From Gracilimonas sp965227215 (GTDB lineage: Bacteria; Bacteroidota; Rhodothermia; Balneolales; Balneolaceae), in the NCBI GenBank assembly GCA_965227215.1, contig OZ245729.1:1364001-1428000 (forward strand): a stretch of 64,000 nucleotides of DNA. The letters are read 5' to 3'. The stretch's first letter is position 1; every line of letters starts with the position of its first letter. The position numbers and the translations under genes were made by a program. This document shows positions 43,079-52,040 of this stretch, one piece after another. The notes under the pieces are model-generated. The model was not told the origin of the DNA. It saw only the letters and a list, made by a program, of their open reading frames with translations, and searched no databases.

Positions 43079-43252
43079 GTTTTAGGCACAAGGTGTTAGG
43101 TGTTAGTTTTGGTCAGTCATTCTGAATGGAGTGAATACGGAGTGAAGAATCCATTCCACTTACTATTTATCTGGTATATAAGGCAAAGACGCTTATGCTA
43201 CTCAGGGTGCCATCCAGAACTAACACCTTGCACCTAAAACCTAACACCTTTT
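43075..43252. repeat. TTAGGTTTTAGG-type inverted repeat with ATTCTGAAT element inside
   Basis: The arm at 43075-43110 (repeats of TTAGGTTTTAGGCACAAGG and TGTTAG) is reverse complementary to 43217-43252 (CTAACACCTTGCACCTAAAA, then CCTAACACC). It is the same family as 2841-2910. The 100-base spacer contains CATTCTGAATGGAGTGAATA...GAAGAATCC (43114-43152), a copy of a second dispersed element. It lies between convergent genes. Confidence 0.72.
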
Positions 43253-43264
43253 CCCTAACACCTT

Positions 43265-44161
43265 CTAAATAATATCAGCAAGGGCTTCTTCCAGGTATTC
43301 AAAATGAAATTCAAATTCTGCTACTTGCAGTTTCTTCGGTTGCATGCGGATGCTGTCGGTTACCGGCTTTGCCGCCTCACCCAGCACAATATCCAAGGCA
43401 AATTTTGGTACCCGGAATACGGACGGTCGGTTCATCACATTCCCCAGCGTTTCCGCAAAATCATTCATTGTAACCGGATTCGGAGAGCACACATTGTAAG
43501 CACCGGAAAATTCTTGGTTGCCCATGGGGAAGATTAGTGCCTGACATAAATCTGTTCGATGAATCCAGCTCATATATTGTTCTCCGCTTCCCACAGGCCC
43601 TCCAACAAAAAACTGAAATGGCGGGATCATTTTTCCAAGGGCTCCCCCTCCTTCTTCCAATACAATTCCGATGCGCGGGTTAACAACCCGAACTCCAAAC
43701 TCTGTTGCCTTTTGAGATTCGGCTTCCCAAGCTTCACACACTTCTGCTAAGAAATCATCTCCATGAACCTCCTCTTCATCCAATATATCATCACCCCGGT
43801 TCCCATAAATACCTGAAGCTGAGGCTGATACAAATACCTCGGGCTTGGACTCTGCATTTCGCATAGCTTCAACCAATTGTTTTGTCGATTGAACCCGGCT
43901 ATTCATAATTCTTTTTTTGACCTCATCCGTCCAGCGTTGACCAAATAGGTTCTCTCCTGCGAGGTTGATCACACCATCTATCTCGTTCATTTCACTGGCA
44001 AGATCATCATCCCAGCTAATGAATCGTTGATTTTTAGCGGCTTCGTCTTCGTGTTTTTCAGGGTTCCGACTCACAATTACCAGGTTGTGCCCCTGCTTAA
44101 GCAGCATGGTCCTAAGTTCTTCGCCAATAAATCCTGTTCCACCGGTAATAAGAATATTCAT
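43265..44161 (-). CDS. TIGR01777-type NAD-dependent epimerase/SDR family protein
   Basis: 298 residues. An extended short-chain dehydrogenase fold with the N-terminal GGTGFIGEEL nucleotide motif, DGVINLAGENLFGQRW and a catalytic region VSASASGIYGNRG, and a C-terminal DUF1731-like end (ASLE-type KLQVAEFEF). The SDR39U1/TIGR01777 family has no firm substrate; it is cytosolic. It follows a dispersed repeat block and precedes the dipeptide epimerase on the same strand, with a 51-base gap. Confidence 0.88.
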   Translation of the reverse strand: MNILITGGTGFIGEELRTMLLKQGHNLVIVSRNPEKHEDEAAKNQRFISWDDDLASEMNEIDGVINLAGENLFGQRWTDEVKKRIMNSRVQSTKQLVEAMRNAESKPEVFVSASASGIYGNRGDDILDEEEVHGDDFLAEVCEAWEAESQKATEFGVRVVNPRIGIVLEEGGGALGKMIPPFQFFVGGPVGSGEQYMSWIHRTDLCQALIFPMGNQEFSGAYNVCSPNPVTMNDFAETLGNVMNRPSVFRVPKFALDIVLGEAAKPVTDSIRMQPKKLQVAEFEFHFEYLEEALADII

Positions 44162-44212
44162 AGTCTTGGTTTCTTTGTTTTCATATCAAACCACATCCGG
44201 CGATAAAAACAT

Positions 44213-45238
44213 TCACTTACTTACTCCGAAACCGGGCTTCTCAGATAATTCTATTTCTCCGGTTTTCAAAACCTTTAATCCCGTGAAAGGATCATTCCCA
44301 ATCAAAAGGTGACCGTCCAGGTCGGCGTAGTCTGCTTCAAGTGCCAAAAGTGCCCCTGCAGCATTTGCCAAAGAGCTTTCTATCATACACCCGATCATTA
44401 CCTCCATTCCCAGGGAACGAGCCTTTTTAAGCACCTGTCTTGCTTTTACCAAACTGCCAATCTTCATCAGCTTGATGTTAATCACGTGAAAAGCTTCGGC
44501 TATCTCCTCTAGGTCTTCATTTCCCCGAAAGCTTTCATCGGCAGCAAGTGGCAAAGGCGACCATTCTTTCAACTCTTTCATCAGTTCGAATTCATCCGCC
44601 GGCATGGGCTGTTCAATCAGCTCTACATTTTGAGTAGCCAGAAACTCGATCTCTTTTTTAGCCTGATCAAGTGTTATCCATCCTTCATTGGCATCCACCC
44701 GAAGTGGCTTGTCCGTGACTTCCCGGATTGCCTGAATAATTTCTCTGTCTCTTTCTGTGCCCAGTTTTATTTTGTATACCGGATATTGACTTGCCGCCTC
44801 AATCTTTTGTTGCATCTTTTCAGGCGTATCCAAACCGATGGTATATGATGTTACCGGACCTTTTGGAGAATCGATATCCCAAAGGCTCCAAAGCGGTTTA
44901 TCCTCTGACTTTGCCCACCAATCAAGCCATGCCATTTCGATGGCTGTTTTTGCTGATTGGATAGGTGCCAAAGACAGAGCTTCCAATTTTGGGGAGATGT
45001 CTTCTGCTTGTTTTATTTCATCAAAGAAGTGCTCCGGAAGGCCTTCAAAGTATTGCTCTACTTTCTCCGGGGTCTCATTATACCGGGTATTTGGGCCTGC
45101 TTCACCATAACCGGTAAATCCACCTTTGGTTATAGAGAGAAATACGTTGGGTACTTCAGATTTTGACCCTCTTGATATGGTAAAAACTTCTTTTAGCTTG
45201 AGCGGGAATACTTCCCAATCGATTTTAAAATGAGACAT
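44213..45238 (-). CDS. Dipeptide epimerase (enolase superfamily)
   Basis: 341 residues from the ATG at 45238; a TTG six bases further is unlikely. It probably epimerises L-Ala-D/L-Glu in cell-wall peptide recycling. The superfamily sites are present: YKIKLGTERD (a K-x-K pair), RVDANEGWI, ELIEQPMPADE, AADESF and INIKLMKIGSLVKA, with GCMIESSLAN near the end. The start lies inside the end of cdsA (14-base overlap), so the two are coupled. The murein recycling role is inferred from family only. Confidence 0.86.
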   Translation of the reverse strand: MSHFKIDWEVFPLKLKEVFTISRGSKSEVPNVFLSITKGGFTGYGEAGPNTRYNETPEKVEQYFEGLPEHFFDEIKQAEDISPKLEALSLAPIQSAKTAIEMAWLDWWAKSEDKPLWSLWDIDSPKGPVTSYTIGLDTPEKMQQKIEAASQYPVYKIKLGTERDREIIQAIREVTDKPLRVDANEGWITLDQAKKEIEFLATQNVELIEQPMPADEFELMKELKEWSPLPLAADESFRGNEDLEEIAEAFHVINIKLMKIGSLVKARQVLKKARSLGMEVMIGCMIESSLANAAGALLALEADYADLDGHLLIGNDPFTGLKVLKTGEIELSEKPGFGVSK

Positions 45239-46046
45239 ATCCAAATTTCTGAATGAGCTGTAAATAAATATATACGGCGGGTGCTACCAGGAGGAGGGCA
45301 TCAAAACGATCGAAGAAACCACCATGTCCGGGAAGTAAATCAGAAGAATCTTTTACCCCGGCTTTTCTTTTAATCTTACTTTCAATTAAATCCCCGATTG
45401 GACCAAAAGTACCCACCAATAAAATTAGTGGTAGAGTTAAAGTCATGGTCACGCTTGTTTCAAAGGGAACGGCATATAAAGCAATGGCCAGGCCCACAAA
45501 ACATCCAACATAACCGGATATAAAACCCTCCCATGTTTTATTGGGACTGATGGACGGGGCCAGTTTTCTCTTACCAAACGAACGACCTCCGAAATAAGCA
45601 AATACATCTCCTCCCCATACCATAAGGACGGCAGCCAGTGTGAGCAAGAATCCGGTTTCATTGGTTCCGAGGTCACGGATCAGCATCAGGCAAAGCAGGC
45701 CTGCCGGAGCATACAATCCCGCGAAGAATGAACTGCTTAGTTTGGTAATACTTTCTTCGGTGGTATCAAAGGTTTGAATGGCAATGAAAAGTAGTAAAAT
45801 TCCTAATCCTATTTCAAAAGCAAAAGGAAGTACCGGAAACAGCATAACCCATAAACCTATGGTGTAGGGAAAGTATTGGTCGGTTGGATTACCGGCACTG
45901 CTCATTAGCCGCATTACTTCCTGCAGGATAAAAAACCCTATAAGTATGACAAGACCTTTGAAGTACCAGCCTCCCATCCATGTTAAGAAAATGAATAATA
46001 TAGCTGCCGGTACCGCAAAAAAGATGCGTTTTACAAGTTCACTCAA
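45225..46046 (-). CDS. cdsA: Phosphatidate cytidylyltransferase
   Basis: 273 residues. It makes CDP-diacylglycerol from phosphatidate and CTP for phospholipid synthesis, in the inner membrane. About seven to eight membrane segments are seen, and the CDP-alcohol cytidylyltransferase signature SPNKTWEGFISGYVGC with SKIKRKAGVKDSSDLLPGHGG and FFDRFDALL near the C-terminus. Its start is 13 bases downstream of the DUF2007 gene, and its end overlaps the epimerase gene. It is part of the long minus-strand run to accA. Confidence 0.95.
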   Translation of the reverse strand: MSELVKRIFFAVPAAILFIFLTWMGGWYFKGLVILIGFFILQEVMRLMSSAGNPTDQYFPYTIGLWVMLFPVLPFAFEIGLGILLLFIAIQTFDTTEESITKLSSSFFAGLYAPAGLLCLMLIRDLGTNETGFLLTLAAVLMVWGGDVFAYFGGRSFGKRKLAPSISPNKTWEGFISGYVGCFVGLAIALYAVPFETSVTMTLTLPLILLVGTFGPIGDLIESKIKRKAGVKDSSDLLPGHGGFFDRFDALLLVAPAVYIYLQLIQKFGYVSF

Positions 46047-46058
46047 GTCAAACTCCGG

Positions 46059-46340
46059 TTATTCGGTGTCAGGATTGAAATCTGGATTTTCTTCTTCAAG
46101 TTCTTTCAAGGCCTTTCGGGCTTTCTTTTCGAACTCCTTAGGTACATATAAATAAACCATCGCCATTTCGCTTACGTTGAGGCTGTAAGCAGAATCACGC
46201 TTGGACAAAATATTGGAAGGAATCTTCAGGTTAGACAGGTAATTCTTTGCCATTTCGATTTCCAGGTCCGTACTTCCTTCAAGCACACATACCCAATTAT
46301 CGATATCATTTGGCTTTGGGGAATTGGAAAAAAAGCTCAT
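46059..46340 (-). CDS. DUF2007 family small protein
   Basis: 93 residues. The DUF2007 pattern is WVCVLEGSTDLEIEMAKNYL, then IPSNILSKRD and VYLYVPKEFEKKARKALKEL. It is a small ferredoxin-like fold thought to take part in signalling, without proof. No signal or membrane segment is seen. It overlaps the CPBP gene end by 4 bases (ATGA) and lies 12 bases before cdsA, so it is embedded in the run. Confidence 0.8.
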   Translation of the reverse strand: MSFFSNSPKPNDIDNWVCVLEGSTDLEIEMAKNYLSNLKIPSNILSKRDSAYSLNVSEMAMVYLYVPKEFEKKARKALKELEEENPDFNPDTE

Positions 46341-47293
46341 ACTTCCTGCTCTTTAGGTTTTAACGTGTACAGGTAATAAAGTAAACCTGTGGTTAAAACG
46401 ATACTACCAATTACCAAAAGAACCGGAATGTCCATTTCCGGGGTGATTTTCTCATCCAGCATTTCCGGATAAAAACTACTGGCGATTACCTGCCCTCCAT
46501 TATTTACAAAATGGGCAACCATAGCCGGAATTAAGCTATCGGATATATAGGTAACATAAGCCAGAAAAACACCTAGCGTTGCGAGTGGTAAAAAGTTTGA
46601 AATCTGCAGATGATAGGCTCCGAATATAGCCCCGGATATTAATATGGCAGCGGTAATACCCCAGCTTTTCTCAAAGGCACGCTGAACATATCCGCGGTAC
46701 ATGATTTCTTCGCATACCGCCGGCACTAAACCAATATGAAATACCCCAAGAAGCAGGGCATTATCTGATTTCAGAAAATTTGAAATCATTTCGGCCATCG
46801 TCTCCTGCATTTGAGCCATAGCTTCGGGAACCGGGAGAAAAGAATTCAGCCATCCCAAAAACAGAATGGTTGGTTGAGCAACGACAAATAGAACAGCAGC
46901 CAAAGCTGTTACCTGCCAAACATTCCCGGAGAGCTTCATTCTAAGGAATTCCTTCCGGTCACCCTTTAACGCATGAAGTTTGACAACCAGCAAGGTAGCC
47001 AGTGCCATAATGAGAATTTGCCCCGAGGAGTTTGCCAGGAAAAGAATATCGAAATTGGTGGAGAGCTCGTCCAGCATGGTTTGTACATCCAGGCTTTCCG
47101 CGGTAGCTAATACTCCTACGAACCCTACAATCCCCCCCACAACATTAAATGCAATAAGCGCTATGAAAACCCAACCAAGGGCCATTCCCCAATGGGCAAA
47201 ACCGTTACGTTCTACCCATGGGGCTGGCTTATTGTTTTCATAGATTTGCTGATATTCACTGTGCGAAGATGCCGTCTCTTTTTCCTGATTCAT
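46337..47293 (-). CDS. CPBP-family intramembrane glutamic endopeptidase
   Basis: 318 residues with about eight membrane segments. The CPBP (CAAX protease / Abi) motif is EEIMYRGYVQRAFE at about residue 191, with the second and third family motifs FGAYHLQISNFLPLA and a later VAHFVNNGG. In eukaryotes the relatives cleave prenylated CAAX proteins; bacterial members cut membrane proteins or act in bacteriocin immunity. Its location in a lipid-synthesis run suggests a housekeeping membrane role. It is 9 bases from the DUF4199 gene. Confidence 0.9.
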   Translation of the reverse strand: MNQEKETASSHSEYQQIYENNKPAPWVERNGFAHWGMALGWVFIALIAFNVVGGIVGFVGVLATAESLDVQTMLDELSTNFDILFLANSSGQILIMALATLLVVKLHALKGDRKEFLRMKLSGNVWQVTALAAVLFVVAQPTILFLGWLNSFLPVPEAMAQMQETMAEMISNFLKSDNALLLGVFHIGLVPAVCEEIMYRGYVQRAFEKSWGITAAILISGAIFGAYHLQISNFLPLATLGVFLAYVTYISDSLIPAMVAHFVNNGGQVIASSFYPEMLDEKITPEMDIPVLLVIGSIVLTTGLLYYLYTLKPKEQEV

Positions 47294-47302
47294 TAACTTC
47301 TT

Positions 47303-47860
47303 TTACTCTTCTGATGCGAAAATTTTAGCGCCGATTAAGCCTGAGATTACGTTCATGATACCTAAACCAACAAAAGTAAAGAGAGCTTGGATACCAATAT
47401 TCTTTAAAGAATTAGGATCTTCCATTCCGGCAATAGCTTGCTCTTTAGCTTCTGCCGGCATCTGCATAGCTTCAAAATTCTGGATGTTCCAATCTACTAA
47501 TGCTTGCTGAAAGCTAGGGTCGATGACATTCCAGATTTGACCTAAAATGACAGAAACGATGGTCGCACCCAGACCAACAAAAAGACCAATCAATGCTCCT
47601 TTGCCAATTTTGTAGGTAATGTCATACTCCTTAGCGTAATGCCAGTTTGCAAGTACACCACCAATGGCACCAACCAAACACCCGATGGTTCCGAGAAGTT
47701 GAGCTGAACTGAAAAATGATCCTGTTGGCTCAGAACCCAATGTCATATATCCGCCGATAATGGCAAATGCTGTAACTATAAGCCCTACTACCAATGAAGC
47801 TATAATAACTGAATTCCAATAACTTGGGTTTTCTTGTATCTGCTCGTTTTCCATATCCAT
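47303..47860 (-). CDS. DUF4199 membrane protein
   Basis: 185 residues. The DUF4199 outline is recognised by SYWNSVIIASLVVGLIVTAF, then further helices (AIGGVLANWHYA, IGLFVGLGATIVSVILG) and a C-terminal helix, about four in all. Function unknown; the family is common in Bacteroidota. It lies 2 bases after the DUF2085 gene and 9 before the CPBP gene. Confidence 0.78.
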   Translation of the reverse strand: MDMENEQIQENPSYWNSVIIASLVVGLIVTAFAIIGGYMTLGSEPTGSFFSSAQLLGTIGCLVGAIGGVLANWHYAKEYDITYKIGKGALIGLFVGLGATIVSVILGQIWNVIDPSFQQALVDWNIQNFEAMQMPAEAKEQAIAGMEDPNSLKNIGIQALFTFVGLGIMNVISGLIGAKIFASEE

Positions 47861-47862
47861 TG

Positions 47863-48333
47863 TTACTCCGATTTATTAATTGTGAAAAATTCATCTACCA
47901 AGATAAATGCGAGTGGTAATCCAAAAAGGGTACCCAGTATAAATCTTGAGATAAGGGTATTCGTCCAAAGTCCGAAATAGTTTCCCAAAACATCGGCTAA
48001 ATTTAACAGAATAGCAGCAATTAACCAGCCCTTTTCTACCTTTGATTTCCCTTTCTTCAAATACCCATAAACAGGTAATAGAATCCACCCGGCTACTAAT
48101 GCACCATAGATACCCAAACATCGCGCACAGACGGCCATTTGAATACCGGATAAGGTGAATGAACGAGCCGGGTCCTGATGACAGAGTACATCAAAGATGG
48201 AATATTGCCAGCTTCTTATAATTGAGTTTGAATCGGAGAACAATCCGGGTCCCAGAGCAGCAAGGAATAAAAAAATCAGTGCCGGCAGCAAAACCCAATA
48301 CAGTGTCTTGTTATGTGCCTGTAACCTCCACAC
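47863..48333 (-). CDS. DUF2085 small membrane protein
   Basis: 156 residues. The DUF2085 core is present: VLCHQDPARSFTLSGIQMAVCARCLGIYG (two conserved Cys-His and Cys-x2-Cys-type positions) with four membrane segments. Conserved cysteines and histidine suggest a metal or redox site. It starts with GTG (48331-48333), 3 bases after the thioesterase stop. No function is established. Confidence 0.8.
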   Translation of the reverse strand: MWRLQAHNKTLYWVLLPALIFLFLAALGPGLFSDSNSIIRSWQYSIFDVLCHQDPARSFTLSGIQMAVCARCLGIYGALVAGWILLPVYGYLKKGKSKVEKGWLIAAILLNLADVLGNYFGLWTNTLISRFILGTLFGLPLAFILVDEFFTINKSE

Positions 48334-48336
48334 CTG

Positions 48337-48774
48337 TTAATCGCCTAGCTGGCCTTTGATGCCCTGAAGAAAAGTTTCCGGAGCCCGTAATGGTTTTCTT
48401 GTTTTGCGATCCATAAAACAAAGAGTGACCTCCCCAAATACATGCACTTTATCGGATGCTGAAGTCCTTACTTCATAAAATGTCTGAAGCCGAACAGAGG
48501 GCATATCAAACACCATTACTTTAACATGCATTTCCTCGTCATAAGTGATGGGCATTTTATATTCCAGCTCGGCATGAATCACAGGCAGCATCACACCGGA
48601 GTCTTCCATCTCACGGTACGAAAGCCCGTATGAACGAATCATTTCTGTACGAGCAACCTCAAAATATTCCAGATAGCGTCCGTAATAAGCATATCCCATT
48701 CGATCAGTCTCGCCATACCGGCTTCGGAGCCGGTGGGTATATTCAATGATGGGCGGCTTATCCGGGAATTCCAC
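48337..48774 (-). CDS. 4HBT-family acyl-CoA thioesterase
   Basis: 145 residues. The hot-dog thioesterase motif is YGETDRMGYAYYGRYLEYFEVAR, where the Asp is the catalytic residue of the 4-hydroxybenzoyl-CoA/YbgC group. It probably removes CoA from a short or branched acyl-CoA. The start is GTG (48772-48774), 5 bases after the accA stop. Its place next to accA fits a lipid role. Confidence 0.9.
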   Translation of the reverse strand: MEFPDKPPIIEYTHRLRSRYGETDRMGYAYYGRYLEYFEVARTEMIRSYGLSYREMEDSGVMLPVIHAELEYKMPITYDEEMHVKVMVFDMPSVRLQTFYEVRTSASDKVHVFGEVTLCFMDRKTRKPLRAPETFLQGIKGQLGD

Positions 48775-48779
48775 AATCG

Positions 48780-49736
48780 TTACTTAACTACCTTCCACTC
48801 ACCCATAGCGGCATACTTATCGATGCGTTGTTCGATGAGCTTTTCTGGCTTAAGCTTTTTGAGACGTTTGAGACTCTGCAGAATTTGTTTTTTTAGTGCT
48901 GCAGCTGCTTCGTCATGATCGCGGTGTGCTCCACCCATGGGTTCGGGTATCACGCCGTCAATCACATCAAGTTCTTCAAGGTCAACAGCCGTCAGTTTTA
49001 AAACAGCAGCAGCCTGCTCTTTATAGTCCCAGGTTTTCCATAGAATAGAAGAACAGGATTCCGGAGAAATTACCGAATACCAGGTATTCTCCATCATATA
49101 CACTTCATTTCCCATTCCAATGCCTATCGCTCCGCCACTGGCTCCTTCACCAATCACAATCGTTACAAAAGGAACTTTTAGCATAGCCATCATTTTCAGG
49201 TTTTTGGCGATAGCCTCTGCCTGTCCGCGCTCTTCAGCTTCCAGGCCGGGGTAAGCACCGGGGGTATCTAAAAGCGTTATGATGGGTATATCAAACTTTT
49301 CAGCCAGCTTCATCAACCGGTGAGCTTTCCGATAGCCTTCCGGATTTGCCATTCCAAAGTTACGATATTTCCTGCTGTTGGTATCACGACCTTTTTGGTG
49401 GCCGATAATCATAACCGATTGTCCATCAATCGTAGCCAGACCGCCTACAATAGCTTTATCATCGGCGTGGTAGCGGTCTCCGTGGAGTTCTACAAAATTC
49501 TCCGTGATTTTGTAAATATAATCCAGCGTATAAGGCCGATCGGGATGACGGGCCAGCTGTACTCTTTGCCAGCGAGTGAGATTACTAAAGATAGATTTTC
49601 TGAGCTTATCGACCCTTTTTCTAAGGCTTTCAATCTCTTTATCCAATACACCATCGCTTACATTTGAAAGTTCTTTGAGTTCTTCAATTTTACCTTCCAG
49701 TTCAGCAATGGGTTGTTCAAAATCTAAATACTGCAT
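48780..49736 (-). CDS. accA: Acetyl-CoA carboxylase carboxyltransferase, alpha subunit
   Basis: 318 residues. With AccD it transfers carboxyl from biotin to acetyl-CoA, giving malonyl-CoA for fatty acids. The motifs LLDTPGAYPGLEAEERGQAEAIA, VIGEGASGGAIGIGMGN and YSVISPESCSSILW are typical, and the N-terminal coil LDFEQPIAELEGKIEEL is the usual start. It is the first gene of a run reaching cdsA and the epimerase. The leader is AT-rich without a Shine-Dalgarno sequence. Confidence 0.97.
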   Translation of the reverse strand: MQYLDFEQPIAELEGKIEELKELSNVSDGVLDKEIESLRKRVDKLRKSIFSNLTRWQRVQLARHPDRPYTLDYIYKITENFVELHGDRYHADDKAIVGGLATIDGQSVMIIGHQKGRDTNSRKYRNFGMANPEGYRKAHRLMKLAEKFDIPIITLLDTPGAYPGLEAEERGQAEAIAKNLKMMAMLKVPFVTIVIGEGASGGAIGIGMGNEVYMMENTWYSVISPESCSSILWKTWDYKEQAAAVLKLTAVDLEELDVIDGVIPEPMGGAHRDHDEAAAALKKQILQSLKRLKKLKPEKLIEQRIDKYAAMGEWKVVK

Positions 49737-49807
49737 ATCTGATTTTTAATTTTATATCGGCAATAATATAAGGAATCCTCACCTGAGGTGAGAGTTTCAA
49801 TTAAGAG

Positions 49808-50536
49808 TTAGAGAGCACCAAAAATACTGCGAAATTTAAGAGCCCACACCCGCCAGATAGCTTCCCTGACTATGGCTTTCGACATCTTTGACACCCCTTC
49901 TTCCCGCTCACGAAATACAATGGAAACTTCCTTCAGCTTGAAACCCGCTTTCCACGCCCTGAAGTGTAACTCAATCTGAAAAGCATATCCGTTCGATTTT
50001 ATTCGCTCAATGGAAATGGATTCCAGCACTTTGCGGTGAATACATTTGAAGCCGGCTGTTGTATCAAAAATGGGAAGCCCTGTTATAGTTCGGGCGTAAA
50101 TATTGGCACAGTAGGACAATATCAAACGACTTAACGGCCAGTTGATGATACTGATTCCATTTGCATATCGTGACCCTACAGCTACATCCGCTTTTCCTGA
50201 TTTCACTTCATTAATCAACCTCTCAGCATCATCCGGATCGTGAGAGAAATCGGCATCCATTTCACATACATAATCGTAGCCTTTATCCAGAGCGTACTCA
50301 AAACCTTTTACGTAAGCTGTGCCCAAACCGAGTTTACCGGAACGTTCGATTAAAGCTACCCGGCTGGAATATTCTTTCTGAGCTTTCCTCACAAAATCAG
50401 CCGTTCCATCAGGAGAGCCGTCATCAATTATAAGAATATCCACTTGATTCTCGAGATTCATAACGCGCTCTATGAGCCTGCTTATGTTATGCGCTTCGTT
50501 GTATGTAGGAACAATAATTAAAGTATCTGAAGCCAT
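49808..50536 (-). CDS. DPM1-like polyprenol-phosphate mannosyltransferase (GT2)
   Basis: 242 residues. A GT2 domain with IIVPTYNEAHNISRLIERV, the metal site EMDADFSHDP and the conserved late segment VSIVFREREEGVSKM. It fits the DPM1-like group making polyprenyl-phosphate mannose or glucose, a donor for glycan assembly at the inner membrane. There is no membrane segment at the C-terminus, unlike some ArnC-type enzymes. The gene follows the polyprenyl sugar transferase by 2 bases and is surely co-transcribed. The exact sugar is inferred. Confidence 0.88.
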   Translation of the reverse strand: MASDTLIIVPTYNEAHNISRLIERVMNLENQVDILIIDDGSPDGTADFVRKAQKEYSSRVALIERSGKLGLGTAYVKGFEYALDKGYDYVCEMDADFSHDPDDAERLINEVKSGKADVAVGSRYANGISIINWPLSRLILSYCANIYARTITGLPIFDTTAGFKCIHRKVLESISIERIKSNGYAFQIELHFRAWKAGFKLKEVSIVFREREEGVSKMSKAIVREAIWRVWALKFRSIFGAL

Positions 50537-50538
50537 AG

Positions 50539-51948
50539 CTACTGTCCCTTTCCTTTTATGACGGTAATCATAGTGTTGATCAGGATTTTCGCATCCATTC
50601 TTAATGATGCGTTTTCAATATAAAACAGGTCGAATTTTGTTTTCTCTTTTACATCATCGAGTGATGCATCGTATTTCCATTTCACCTGGGCCCATCCCGT
50701 TATTCCCGGGCGAACTCTCAGCCTGCGGGTGTATAGCGGAATTTGGTTACTGAATTGCTCCACAAAATGAGGTCGTTCCGGACGGGGACCTACTAAACTC
50801 ATGTCCCCTTTCAATACATTTATAAATTGCGGAACCTCATCAATTCGCAGTTTCCTCAACCAGTACCCAAGTTTAGTTACCCGGGGATCATCCTTCTTTG
50901 CCCAAGTAGGCCCGCTGTGCTTCTCGGCATTATCCAGCATGGTTCGGAATTTATAAATAGTAAAAAACTTGCCGTTTCTCCCTACTCGTTGTTGACGGTA
51001 TATCGCAGGTCCGGGAGAGGTAAGACGAACAGCTAATCCTATCAAAATGAGGAAAGGAAATGTCAGGAGTAACACGATAGATGAAACAATGATATCCAGA
51101 GCCCTTTTAATCGTTTTCTCCCAAAGAGGCATTGGCTCAGGTGAGATCTCCACCAGCGGCATGCCAAAAATCTGGTTGGTTTTACTGAGTCCGCTCACCA
51201 GCTGATAAAAATCCGGGAGTAATTTCAGGGATATCTCGGGAGCATCCACTTTTGAAATTACATCCACCAAATCCTGCCGGCGATCAGGTTCAAGGGCCAC
51301 CAAAATATCCTGCACCTGCCTTTCTTCCAGAATTTCTTTGATCTGATCCAGATTCCCGATTACATCCTCCTCGGCAATACCTGTTTCGGGATCGGGTGCT
51401 TTTCCATTTACCTGTATAAACCCAAGCACCTGCATCCCCAGTATTTTGTTTCGATTCAAATCATCATAGGCAGCTTTCGCGGTTTGGCCGGTTCCGATAA
51501 TCACCGTTCGGTGCAATCCTTTTCCTCTTTGGGCATAATACTTCTGGATGGTACGGACGATAAACCGGTTCAACGCCAACAGCACAAAAATGGTAGCCCA
51601 GTAGGTGATAATGATCATCCGCTGTTCGCTGATGGAAATGCTTTCGTTGATGTTGATAACAAAATAGAGAATCAACGCACCCAGCACACTGGCCTTCAGT
51701 ACTTTTATGAACTCATCGAGGCGGGAAACCAGGTATAATTTCTTATACGACCCCATCACCACAAAAATAGCCAGCCAATAAAAGCTTATTATAATACCGC
51801 CTGAAATAAAGTTCAGGTTAAAATCCTGAATCAAAATATTCATGGTATTCGGATAGAAGGAATGAAATACAAACCAACTGGCCAATACGATGAGGAAATC
51901 CAGAATACTGGTGAAAATTACTTCCCGATATCTTTTTAACTTCAGCAC
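50539..51948 (-). CDS. Polyprenyl-phosphate sugar-1-phosphate transferase (WbaP/WcaJ type)
   Basis: 469 residues. An N-terminal part with about four to five membrane helices, a CoA-binding-like cytosolic domain (about 145-250, TVIIGTGQTAKAAYDDL) and the C-terminal PGT domain (about 275-469). The catalytic features are intact: IYKFRTMLDNAE, RIDEVPQFINVLKGDMSLVG, PRPE and the end GITGWAQVKWKYDA. It starts surface-glycan synthesis on undecaprenyl phosphate. The start is a GTG (51946-51948). It is divergent from tgt. Confidence 0.92.
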   Translation of the reverse strand: MLKLKRYREVIFTSILDFLIVLASWFVFHSFYPNTMNILIQDFNLNFISGGIIISFYWLAIFVVMGSYKKLYLVSRLDEFIKVLKASVLGALILYFVININESISISEQRMIIITYWATIFVLLALNRFIVRTIQKYYAQRGKGLHRTVIIGTGQTAKAAYDDLNRNKILGMQVLGFIQVNGKAPDPETGIAEEDVIGNLDQIKEILEERQVQDILVALEPDRRQDLVDVISKVDAPEISLKLLPDFYQLVSGLSKTNQIFGMPLVEISPEPMPLWEKTIKRALDIIVSSIVLLLTFPFLILIGLAVRLTSPGPAIYRQQRVGRNGKFFTIYKFRTMLDNAEKHSGPTWAKKDDPRVTKLGYWLRKLRIDEVPQFINVLKGDMSLVGPRPERPHFVEQFSNQIPLYTRRLRVRPGITGWAQVKWKYDASLDDVKEKTKFDLFYIENASLRMDAKILINTMITVIKGKGQ

Positions 51949-52040
51949 TATATTTATATGAGGCCTTTCATTTTTAAGATTGCCAAAATAAGCAATTTTA
52001 GATAGGCTGCATAACTTCTAAAACTTAAATTTCATTTAGA

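Noticed and set aside
46337..47293. CPBP protease as an abortive-infection (Abi) gene
   Set aside because: CPBP members are mostly housekeeping proteases or immunity proteins, and it sits in a lipid-synthesis run, not a defence context.
51949..52040. preQ1 riboswitch before tgt
   Set aside because: The 92-base leader shows no recognisable preQ1 aptamer stem plus A-rich tail; only AT-rich sequence is seen.
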